From assembly GCA_028679405.1 (NCBI GenBank), contig JAJRBP010000196.1, positions 1 through 5,185 on the forward strand: a stretch of DNA of 5,185 bases, given 5' to 3'. Under the pieces are notes generated by a model that saw nothing but the letters and a program-made list of their open reading frames with translations, made no database searches and was not told where the DNA came from. A program made the position numbers and the translations under genes. Position 1 is the first letter of the stretch, and the number at the start of each line of letters is the position of its first letter. The stretch is from Methanoregulaceae archaeon. Lineage in GTDB: Archaea; Halobacteriota; Methanomicrobia; Methanomicrobiales; Methanospirillaceae. This document shows, in pieces, positions 1 to 5,162 of the stretch.

Positions 1-520
1 GAAAAACACCCGTTATATCACCCTCATGGCGCTGAAAGGGCTGCTGGATCCGATCCTGCAGGTCCCGGTGAACATCGTGAACGCCGAGTTCATTGCGAAG
101 GAGAGGGGGATCAGCGTCTCGGAGACCACGACCCCTGATGTCGAGGGCTTCAAGAGCCTCGTGACGATCAAGGTCAGGACGGAGACGATGGAGGAGACCA
201 TGAGCGGTACCGTCTTTTTCAAAGGCCGGTCCAGGATCGTGGCCATCGGAGGATATACGATGGACATGATCCCTGAAGGCTATGTCATCGTCTCCCGGCA
301 TCTGGACAAACCAGGGGTCATCGGCCGTGCCTCCACCATCCTTGGAAAAGGGAATGTCAATATCGCCGGAATGCAGGTAGGGAGGATCAATCCCGGCGAA
401 CAGGCCATCATGGTACTGAACGTGGACAGCGAGGTGACACCGGAGATGATGGACGAGATCCGGTCCATGCCGGGGATATTCACTGCAGTCTTTGCAAGGA
501 TCTCCGATAATCTGATCTAA
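1..520 (+). CDS. serA: D-3-phosphoglycerate dehydrogenase, C-terminal part (partial, 5' end outside window)
   Basis: This is the end of the enzyme that oxidises 3-phosphoglycerate to 3-phosphohydroxypyruvate with NAD+, the first step of serine synthesis, in the cytosol. The frame is open from base 2, so the ATG at 26 is internal; its residue is used here as number 1. Residues up to about 84 match the intervening allosteric substrate-binding domain of long-type SerA (...VNIVNAEFIAKERGI..., then a beta-rich segment with GTVFFKGRSRIVAIGGY). Residues 86-160 form an ACT domain, with H92-L-D-K-P-G-V-I-G, then G-N-V-N-I-A-G-M-Q-V-G-R and E-Q-A-I-M-V-L-N-V-D, the usual SerA signature; ACT domains in this family bind serine or stabilise the tetramer. 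The catalytic and NAD-binding domains lie upstream of the window. No T-rich terminator follows on this strand. Family assignment is firm; regulation by serine is inferred from the family. Confidence 0.95.
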   Translation, partial: KNTRYITLMALKGLLDPILQVPVNIVNAEFIAKERGISVSETTTPDVEGFKSLVTIKVRTETMEETMSGTVFFKGRSRIVAIGGYTMDMIPEGYVIVSRHLDKPGVIGRASTILGKGNVNIAGMQVGRINPGEQAIMVLNVDSEVTPEMMDEIRSMPGIFTAVFARISDNLI

Positions 521-576
521 AAAATTAAGGGTAGGTCATTGTTACCACCAATCCCGCTCACAAATCACGACGGGGA

Positions 577-617
577 ATTAAAAGAAAATCCAGTCACTAA
601 AATCCAGGTGAAAAAAA
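577..617 (-). terminator. T-rich terminator region, minus strand
   Basis: On the minus strand this stretch reads T7 (617-611), then T4 tracts at 602-599, 588-585 and 583-580. Archaeal RNA polymerase stops at such U-rich tracts. It is preceded by the stem 659-652/628-620. It would end minus-strand transcripts before they run into the convergent serA gene. The plus strand has no T run here. Confidence 0.5.
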
Positions 618-784
618 GAGCGGGTGTCGGTCTCACTTCTCATATGCGATTGACCCCGCCGCCCCCCGAAATCGCCGCGAAGGGCTCCACCCTTCGCAAC
701 CTGGGGCCACCTGCGGTAGCCTAACACTCTGTCCCGGGCAGGTATGGATGATAAGTGGCGGATTCGGGAGGACGCCCCGGCGGC
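611..784 (-). ncRNA. Candidate structured RNA or structured 3' UTR
   Basis: This GC-rich block between serA and the DUF4389 gene folds well and holds no credible protein gene. Seen directly: a perfect 8-bp hairpin (677-684 with 690-697, 5-nt loop); on the minus strand a 7-bp hairpin with one G-U pair and a GCA triloop (721-715 with 711-705); and an enclosing helix in which 662-676 pairs with 757-771 at 13 of 15 positions. The minus strand then has an 8-bp stem with one bulged A (659-652 with 628-620) followed by T7 at 617-611, and more T4 tracts further on, resembling an archaeal U-rich terminator. The strand is inferred from that terminator. No strong box A is visible on the minus strand just upstream, so it may instead be the 3' end of the DUF4389 transcript. 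Motifs of SRP RNA and RNase P RNA were looked for and not found. The family is unknown. Confidence 0.35.
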
Positions 785-891
785 AGTTAAAAACGATTCA
801 CATCAGCCTTGAAGAACGAAGGTATCATCTGATATTCACAAAACAACAAGGAAACCCGCTTCAACGTAACGCGGTATTTACACCCTTTGAC

Positions 892-896
892 AAAAA
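892..896 (-). terminator. Possible T5 terminator after the DUF4389 gene
   Basis: The minus strand reads GACCTTTTTGTC about 32 bases past the DUF4389 stop codon. Short T tracts can end archaeal transcripts, but there is no strong stem in front. If it does not stop transcription, the DUF4389 mRNA would continue into the structured region at 784-611. Confidence 0.25.
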
Positions 897-927
897 GGTC
901 GGTGGCTGGATTGTCACTATATCCAAA

Positions 928-1248
928 TTAATTCTCTTTTTGGGTCTGCTCGAAGATCTTCACGGGATCCGGCATGATTGCAGGCCTCCTGTCGGTCATG
1001 ATATATACGTAGGGAAGCCGGTGGACCGTATATTCCAGGTATCCCCTTGCAAAATCGGAAAGCGACTGGTTCCGCCTTCCAAGGATCAGGATGTGGAACC
1101 ATTGGATGACCAGGGCGATCAGAGCAAGGATGCCATAGACCCAGGCAATAATGCCGATTGCGATCCAGTACACGATCCGGACGAGGAGTTCGAGCCGGGT
1201 TGCATCGTGTTCGAAGAGAAAGAGTTGTTGGGAGTCAGGTTCTGTCAT
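928..1248 (-). CDS. DUF4389 family small membrane protein
   Basis: This 106-residue protein has a short acidic N-terminus, a long hydrophobic stretch at residues 21-57 (one long or two tightly packed transmembrane helices), and a polar C-terminus. The segment W50-F-H-I-L-I-L-G-R-R, followed by F-A-R-G-Y-L-E-Y, then R-L-P-Y-V-Y-I-M-T-D-R-R-P, is what I recognise as the DUF4389 signature; the length fits one copy of the domain. The family has no established function, and location in the cytoplasmic membrane is inferred from hydrophobicity. The ATG at 1248 is preceded by GGAAAGGA on the minus strand, about ten bases away, a modest ribosome-binding site. The gene is divergent from tRNA-Val and convergent with serA. 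A 183-codon plus-strand frame covers the same DNA, but it looks like the antisense shadow because only the minus product resembles a known family. Confidence 0.85.
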   Translation of the reverse strand: MTEPDSQQLFLFEHDATRLELLVRIVYWIAIGIIAWVYGILALIALVIQWFHILILGRRNQSLSDFARGYLEYTVHRLPYVYIMTDRRPAIMPDPVKIFEQTQKEN

Positions 1249-1323
1249 AGGCGGTATTCCTTTCCAGAATCAATCGGATCTCTTTTCTCATCAATATGAC
1301 TGAGGATTGGGACCTGAAAGCAG

Positions 1324-1337
1324 AATAATTTTATACT
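1324..1337. promoter_or_regulatory. AT-rich box A between divergent DUF4389 and tRNA-Val genes
   Basis: The box reads AATAATTTTATAC on the plus strand and GTATAAAATTATT on the minus strand. On the plus strand TTTTATAC (1329-1336) fits an archaeal TATA element for the tRNA gene, predicting initiation near 1358 and a leader of about 20 bases that would be trimmed by RNase P. On the minus strand it would predict initiation near 1304, about 56 bases before the DUF4389 ATG. It is the only good TATA-like element seen in this divergent gap. Use in both directions is inference. Confidence 0.45.
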
Positions 1338-1377
1338 GTGGTCACCCACATTTCAAGAGCATTTTACCAGGGTTTGC

Positions 1378-1451
1378 GGGCTCGTGGTCTAGCCGGTTAT
1401 GACGTCGCCTTGACATGGCGGAGGTCAGGAGTTCGAATCTCCTCGAGCCCA
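1378..1451 (+). tRNA. tRNA-Val, anticodon GAC
   Basis: A complete cloverleaf can be drawn. The acceptor stem GGGCTCG (1378-1384) pairs perfectly with CGAGCCC (1444-1450). The D stem is 1387-1389 with 1401-1403 and the loop contains AGCCGGTTAT. The anticodon stem is 1405-1409 with 1417-1421 (one T-G wobble), and the loop TTGACAT places GAC at 1412-1414. The T arm AGGAG/CTCCT closes the loop TTCGAAT. The discriminator base is A, as expected for valine. GAC decodes GUC and GUU. No intron is present and CCA is not encoded, so CCA must be added after transcription, as usual in archaea. Confidence 0.97.
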
Positions 1452-1469
1452 TCTTTGTTCTTCCAAAAA

Positions 1470-1489
1470 TTCCGAATCCGGAACTTTTT
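1470..1489 (+). terminator. Small hairpin plus T5 after tRNA-Val
   Basis: TTCCG (1470-1474), loop AATC, CGGAA (1479-1483) form a perfect 5-bp hairpin, followed one base later by T5 at 1485-1489. It lies about 20 bases after the tRNA 3' end and would end that short transcript before the next promoter. In archaea the T run probably matters more than the stem. Confidence 0.5.
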
Positions 1490-1525
1490 GTTCTGGTTGA
1501 AGCAAATTTTAGCCTCCTGAAACTA

Positions 1526-1537
1526 CTTTTATATATC
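1526..1537 (+). promoter_or_regulatory. Box A (TATA) promoter for the GYD-protein gene
   Basis: CTTTTATATATC matches the archaeal TATA consensus of methanogens closely. Initiation is expected about 25 bases downstream, near 1557-1560. That gives a leader of some 25 bases containing the GAGGTGA site before the ATG at 1583. Confidence 0.7.
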
Positions 1538-1572
1538 TCCCTCTCGCATGCTCTTGTGCCCTGATGAGGGAC

Positions 1573-1579
1573 GAGGTGA
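1573..1579 (+). promoter_or_regulatory. Ribosome-binding site deciding the start at 1583
   Basis: GAGGTGA is complementary to the archaeal 16S rRNA 3' end and lies three bases before ATG 1583. The spacing is slightly tight but it supports this start. Confidence 0.65.
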
Positions 1580-1582
1580 GAG

Positions 1583-1852
1583 ATGCTTTTTATTGCACTT
1601 GTAAAATTCAAAACAACGCTGACAGAGGAGGTCGTTGCACGGAACCTGAAGGATATTGAAGATGATACGAAAGGACAGATACGATACCTGGGAATCTACT
1701 GGACGCTCGGAAAGTATGATACCGTAGTCCTCTTTGAAGCCCCGAATGAAAAAGCAGCCATGAATATGGTCTTAAAACGGGCAGACCGGATGGATATCGA
1801 GACTCTCGTGGCCGTGCCCGCCGAGGGAGGGAGTCCGGCCGGACCGGCCTGA
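1583..1852 (+). CDS. GYD domain-containing protein
   Basis: This 89-residue soluble protein covers one whole GYD domain, a ferredoxin-like alpha-beta fold related to dimeric alpha-beta barrels. Residues 1-10 are the first strand (M-L-F-I-A-L-V-K-F-K), followed by a helix around 14-30. The signature strand pair Y-W-T-L-G43-K-Y-D46-T-V-V-L-F-E-A-P carries the G-x-Y-D motif that names the family, and a helix N-E-K-A-A-M-N-M-V-L and a last strand M-D-I-E-T-L-V-A-V-P follow. The tail is short and Gly/Pro-rich. The biochemical role of the family is unknown; members are small and occur widely in bacteria and archaea. A strong box A and a GAGGTGA site precede it, so it is probably the first gene of a two-gene transcript with the membrane protein behind it. 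Confidence 0.9.
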   Translation: MLFIALVKFKTTLTEEVVARNLKDIEDDTKGQIRYLGIYWTLGKYDTVVLFEAPNEKAAMNMVLKRADRMDIETLVAVPAEGGSPAGPA

Positions 1853-1915
1853 AAGGTGTCCCGGGCGACCGGAATATCAGGTAGCCTTATTACCAGAACG
1901 ACACGACAACGGAAT

Positions 1916-2176
1916 ATGGCACTGGATGGAATTCTTACCCCCCTCGGGATTCTCATCGAGATCGTTGTGGCAGGCCTTGGACTTTTCCTCGGCGCAGTGA
2001 GGAAGAAGAGGTACGGTTATCCCATTGCAATCTCATTTCTCCTCTTTGCCGGATTCGACGTCGGATCCCTGATGGGACTCTCTGCCGATCTTCTTGCAGC
2101 ATTGAACATCCTGGCAATCATCTCTGCCCTTATCGCAGTATGGCTGCTTGTGAAGACGGAGATAGGGACCAGATGA
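1916..2176 (+). CDS. Small three-helix membrane protein, unknown function
   Basis: From ATG 1916 the product is 86 residues with three likely transmembrane helices, at about 9-28, 34-54 and 59-79. A basic R-K-K-R loop (29-32) lies between the first two, suggesting that this loop faces the cytoplasm. I recognise the style of a conserved hypothetical of methanogens (G-I-L-I-E-I-V-V-A-G-L-G-L-F-L-G) but no named family. The start is uncertain. GTG 1856, four bases after the GYD stop codon, would add 20 polar residues and allow translational coupling, whereas ATG 1916 has only weak upstream complementarity to 16S rRNA. I prefer 1916 because the extra segment looks unlike a membrane protein N-terminus. 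No promoter is visible in the gap, so it is likely co-transcribed with the GYD gene. Confidence 0.7.
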   Translation: MALDGILTPLGILIEIVVAGLGLFLGAVRKKRYGYPIAISFLLFAGFDVGSLMGLSADLLAALNILAIISALIAVWLLVKTEIGTR

Positions 2177-2180
2177 ATGG

Positions 2181-2187
2181 TTTTTTT
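2181..2187 (+). terminator. T7 terminator after the GYD/membrane-protein unit
   Basis: A run of seven T begins four bases after the TGA stop of the membrane protein and is followed by another T4. It is a typical archaeal U-rich termination site and separates this unit from the kinase promoter. Confidence 0.6.
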
Positions 2188-2247
2188 CCAATTTTGAAAG
2201 AATGCTGCAGATAATCCTGCCCCGTTCAATCGAGGGCTGCTCCTACG

Positions 2248-2265
2248 TTTAATTATATATATATC
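2248..2265 (+). promoter_or_regulatory. Strong TATA promoter of the sensor kinase
   Basis: An alternating A/T tract, TTTAATTATATATATATC, forms a clear box A. With the usual spacing of about 27 bases from its centre, transcription would begin between about 2276 and 2289. That leaves a leader of only some 8-21 bases before the GTG start at 2297, with no Shine-Dalgarno sequence in it. Confidence 0.65.
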
Positions 2266-2271
2266 AACAGT

Positions 2272-2288
2272 ATAGTCATTTCATAGTC
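2272..2288 (+). repeat. Direct repeat ATAGTC, 11 bases apart
   Basis: ATAGTC occurs at 2272-2277 and 2283-2288, so equivalent bases are 11 apart, about one helical turn. It sits between the TATA element and the kinase start, where a bound regulator would block initiation. An operator role is speculation, since hexamers repeat easily by chance in AT-rich DNA. Confidence 0.25.
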
Positions 2289-2296
2289 GATACCCT

Positions 2297-4498
2297 GTGT
2301 ACCATATCCTCTATGTCGATGACGAGAATGCATTTCTTGACATCGCAAAGTTGTACCTGGAACGTTCCGGTGAATTCACTGTTGATACTGCAGGTTCAGC
2401 GACGCAGGCACTGAAAATGCTCCGGAAAAACGAGTACGACGCCATAATATCGGATTACCAGATGCCTGGACTGGACGGCATCGAATTTTTACGAAAAGTG
2501 AGAGGTGAGGGGACTTCCATCCCGTTCCTCATCTTCACAGGGAGGGGAAGGGAAGAGATCGTGATCCAGGCCTTGAACGAAGGTGCGGATTTCTATATCC
2601 AGAAGGGATGGGAGCCGAGGTCGCAGTTTGCAGAGCTTCAGCACAAGTTAATGCAGGCGATTGGAAGGAAAAAAGCGGAACAGGCTCTCAGGGTAAGCGA
2701 GACGAGATTTCGTGAACTTGCTGAGCTCCTTCCCCAGATCGTTTTTGAATTTGACGAACACTTCATGCTCACCTACGTGAACCAGCACGCATATTCGATC
2801 ATGAGATATGATCCCGATGAGGTGGCCAGGGGATATAACGTGTTCGAAGGGATCGAGCCTTCCCAGCACCAGCGCATGAAAGAGAACATGGCCCGGCTGA
2901 TCCGGGGGGAGCCCATCGTCCACGAGGAATACACGATGATCCGGAAGGATGGAACCCGGTTCCCCGCACTGATCTATGCGTACCCTCTGTTCCAGGATAA
3001 ACAATTTATCGGGTTCCGTGGGGTCATCGTGGACACAAGCCCCCTTAAAAGGACAGAGGAATACGGGAAAATCCTCGTGCAGCTCCTTGACAGTGCGCCC
3101 GAGGCGATTACTGTCAACGATTTGGAAGGCCGGTATCTCTACGCGAACCAGAGAGCGCTTGAACTCTATGGGTATTCCAGGGATGAATTCCTCAACCTGC
3201 GTGTGGGTCATCTGATCACAGAGAACGATCAGAAGATACGTGAGAAGTTTGATCGGATTCGGGGGACGGGTGAATTTTCGCTCGAAGAGAATCACATCCA
3301 GAAAGATGGATCCACGATCCCGCTCCAGGTCATATCGAAAATGGCCGACTGGGGAGGGCAGAAGGTGATCCTCTCAATTGCCTCCGACATCACGGATCGG
3401 AGGGAGATGGAACATGCACTGCGCGAGAGTGAAGGAAAGATCCATACGATCGTGGAAAGTTCTCCGATCCCTCAGTTCGTGATCGACAACGACCATCGTA
3501 TCATCCTGTGGAACAAGGCGCTCGAAGAGATGAGCGGGATCCCTTCCCGCGAAATGCATCATACCGATCACCAGTGGAGAGCCTTCTATATGTACGAACG
3601 GCCCTGCCTTGCAGATCTTCTCGTGGATAACCGGATCGAGGATCTGGAACTCTATTATCCCGGTAAATTTTCGAGATCGAAATTCATCGAGAATGTATAC
3701 GAAGCGGTCGATTTTTTTCCCCACCTTGGCACGCATGGAAGATGGCTGCATTTTACCGCCTCGGTGATCCGGGACACGGGGGGTGAAGTGATCGGTGCGA
3801 CGGAAACACTGGAGGACATCACCGACCGGATCGATACGGAGAAAGCCCTCCTGCAGACCAATAAAAAACTTCACCTCCTGTCCGATATCACCCGACACGA
3901 TATATTGAACCAGATGACAGTGCTTCTCGGGTATCTCGATCTCCTGAAAGAGGAGAACATGGAACTTGGAAAACCTACGGAATGCGTCCTTCGGATAGAG
4001 GAGAGTGCAAACCACATACGGCGCCAGATAGAGTTCACGAGGGAATATCAGGATATCGGGATTACATCTCCCACGTGGCAGAACCTTGAGAAATCCCTCA
4101 GGAAGGTCCTCCAGAATTTCAATATCCCTGACGTATCAGTCGGGATCGAACTCGAAGGGCTCGAAGTGTACGCGGATCCACTCCTGGAAAGGGTTTTTTA
4201 CAATATCATCGACAATGCCCTGAAACATGGAAAGAGGGTCACCGAAATCTCGTTTCGATCTGCCGAAACAGAGAATGGTATGTGCATCTCGATCTCCGAC
4301 AACGGAATCGGGGTGCCTGTACAGGACAAGAAAAATATTTTTGAGCGCGGGTTCGGGCATAATTCCGGATTCGGCCTCTTCCTCACCCGGGAGATCCTTG
4401 ATATCACAGATATTTCCATTGTCGAAAATGGGATTGAAGGAGAGGGAGCGAGGTTTGAACTCATCGTACCGAGAGGACATTACCGGGAGTACAGGTGA
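2297..4498 (+). CDS. Cytosolic sensor histidine kinase, REC-PAS-PAS-PAS-DHp-HATPase
   Basis: This 733-residue protein has no signal peptide or membrane segment, so it should sense a cytosolic cue. Residues 1-120 are a receiver domain with acidic pair D8-D9, phosphoacceptor D53 (I-S-D-Y-Q-M-P-G-L-D-G), T81 and K103. Three PAS domains follow at about 131-250, 255-370 and 375-512; the third is longer, with a segment W427-R-A-F-Y...E-R-P-C-L-A-D-L-L-V-D. The dimerisation region carries S-D-I-T-R-H534-D-I-L-N-Q, where H534 is the expected phosphorylated histidine. The ATPase domain has an N box (N636-I-I-D-N640), G1 (D668-N-G-I-G), F box (F682-E-R-G-F), G2 (G691-F-G-L-F-L) and G-E-G-A-R-F. All residues needed for kinase and receiver activity appear present. 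The start is forced: GTG 2297 is the only start codon between in-frame TAG 2273 and the receiver's first strand. Signal and partner are not evident. Confidence 0.95.
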   Translation: MYHILYVDDENAFLDIAKLYLERSGEFTVDTAGSATQALKMLRKNEYDAIISDYQMPGLDGIEFLRKVRGEGTSIPFLIFTGRGREEIVIQALNEGADFYIQKGWEPRSQFAELQHKLMQAIGRKKAEQALRVSETRFRELAELLPQIVFEFDEHFMLTYVNQHAYSIMRYDPDEVARGYNVFEGIEPSQHQRMKENMARLIRGEPIVHEEYTMIRKDGTRFPALIYAYPLFQDKQFIGFRGVIVDTSPLKRTEEYGKILVQLLDSAPEAITVNDLEGRYLYANQRALELYGYSRDEFLNLRVGHLITENDQKIREKFDRIRGTGEFSLEENHIQKDGSTIPLQVISKMADWGGQKVILSIASDITDRREMEHALRESEGKIHTIVESSPIPQFVIDNDHRIILWNKALEEMSGIPSREMHHTDHQWRAFYMYERPCLADLLVDNRIEDLELYYPGKFSRSKFIENVYEAVDFFPHLGTHGRWLHFTASVIRDTGGEVIGATETLEDITDRIDTEKALLQTNKKLHLLSDITRHDILNQMTVLLGYLDLLKEENMELGKPTECVLRIEESANHIRRQIEFTREYQDIGITSPTWQNLEKSLRKVLQNFNIPDVSVGIELEGLEVYADPLLERVFYNIIDNALKHGKRVTEISFRSAETENGMCISISDNGIGVPVQDKKNIFERGFGHNSGFGLFLTREILDITDISIVENGIEGEGARFELIVPRGHYREYR

Positions 4499-4547
4499 AG
4501 AAATGATCCTCTACTGCCTACTGGAGGCACGGTTCTGTTGAGAATAC

Positions 4548-4562
4548 CATGGAGATTCCATG
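4548..4562. repeat. Short perfect palindrome before the flavodoxin gene
   Basis: CATGGA (4548-4553) and TCCATG (4557-4562) form a 6-bp inverted repeat with a 3-base spacer, 25 bases before the flavodoxin start. It could bind a dimeric regulator or form a tiny hairpin. Nothing else supports a function, and no TATA element is seen beside it. Confidence 0.25.
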
Positions 4563-4574
4563 AGAAGGGAACCT

Positions 4575-4581
4575 GGGAGGT
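4575..4581 (+). promoter_or_regulatory. Ribosome-binding site of the flavodoxin gene
   Basis: GGGAGGT lies six bases before ATG 4588, an ideal Shine-Dalgarno match and spacing. It fixes the start and suggests efficient translation. Confidence 0.75.
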
Positions 4582-4587
4582 TAAGAC

Positions 4588-5073
4588 ATGAAGATCTGTA
4601 TCATTTACCATTCCTATTCCGGGATCACCCGGGGCGTTGCCGAAAAACTGAAGGCTTCCTGCGGAGGGGATCTCGTGGAGGTGAAGCCCCGGAAGGACTA
4701 TACTACGCTCACCGCCTATACACTCGGGTGCCGGAGGGCAATGAAAAGGGAGGCCGATCCGGTGCACCCGGATTCGATCGATGTCTCGTCATACGACATC
4801 ATCGTGATCGGCACTCCTGTCTGGGCATGGAAGGCGACCCCGGTTATCAACGGCGCGATCGCGGCTCTGGAGGGTAGCGAGGAAAAATCCGCTGTGATCT
4901 TTGTGACATGCGGAGGCAAGCCCGGAGAGACCATCCCTGTTCTGAAGGAGGCACTCTCTGCAAAGGGAGTTCGGATCGTGGGAGAAAAGGTCTTTGTCAG
5001 AAGGGATGCTGACGATCCGGAAAAGATCGGCGAACTGGCTTCAATCATCAGGAGTGCCGGAAACACGGGTTAA
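4588..5073 (+). CDS. Flavodoxin family protein
   Basis: This 161-residue protein is of normal flavodoxin length and should bind FMN and carry electrons in the cytosol. It opens with strand M-K-I-C-I-I-Y followed by the phosphate-binding loop H8-S-Y-S-G-I-T14-R, a variant of the usual T/S-x-T-G-x-T. Strand Y69-D-I-I-V-I-G leads into T-P-V-W79-A-W81-K, the loop whose aromatic side chain normally covers the flavin. V103-I-F-V-T-C-G-G110 is the third flavin-contact region. The N-terminal strand and spacing fit the subgroup of small flavodoxin/NAD(P)H-oxidoreductase-like proteins found in many methanogens. The redox partner is unknown. The gene lies 89 bases after the kinase on the same strand. 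No T-rich terminator or clear box A was seen in the gap, so it may be co-transcribed with the kinase, or have a weak promoter of its own. Confidence 0.92.
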   Translation: MKICIIYHSYSGITRGVAEKLKASCGGDLVEVKPRKDYTTLTAYTLGCRRAMKREADPVHPDSIDVSSYDIIVIGTPVWAWKATPVINGAIAALEGSEEKSAVIFVTCGGKPGETIPVLKEALSAKGVRIVGEKVFVRRDADDPEKIGELASIIRSAGNTG

Positions 5074-5150
5074 TCCGTCCACCCGGGATACCGTATTGTG
5101 AATTCTACCCATCGGAACGGAAAGGGCGTTATTGATTTATCCTTTCACAC

Positions 5151-5156
5151 TGAGGT
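5151..5156 (+). promoter_or_regulatory. Ribosome-binding site of the gene at the window end
   Basis: TGAGGT is six bases before ATG 5163 and supports a translation start there. An AT-rich stretch TTATTGATTTAT (5129-5140) lies close upstream, but it is too near the start to serve as a box A unless the transcript is leaderless, so no promoter is called. Confidence 0.5.
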
Positions 5157-5162
5157 ATAACG

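Noticed and set aside
539..724. 61-codon plus-strand open frame after serA
   Set aside because: It has no ribosome-binding site, an odd proline-rich composition, and lies over the foldable GC-rich block. It is explained better by the absence of stops in GC-rich DNA.
611..784. SRP RNA or RNase P RNA
   Set aside because: The conserved SRP helix 8 loop and the RNase P conserved segments (GGAAAGUCC-like, ACAGAAA-like) were not found on either strand.
748..1299. 183-codon plus-strand open frame
   Set aside because: It overlaps the DUF4389 gene in antisense. Its product is low-complexity and charged with no recognisable fold, while the minus-strand product carries the family signature and a membrane segment.
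1338..1611. Small frames on both strands covering tRNA-Val
   Set aside because: They translate the tRNA gene itself and its flanks; the cloverleaf and flanking signals explain the sequence.
2648..4015. Two long minus-strand frames (215 and 213 codons) inside the kinase gene
   Set aside because: They are antisense shadows of the kinase, whose domains and active-site motifs are intact throughout; the minus products show no recognisable family.
4549..4563. Four-codon leader peptide ATG-GAG-ATT-CCA-TGA before flavodoxin
   Set aside because: It is too short to carry information and is part of the palindrome; there is no attenuator-like structure around it.
5068..5085. GGGT...ACCC hairpin after flavodoxin as a terminator
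   Set aside because: A four-base stem with a ten-base loop and no following T run is not convincing.
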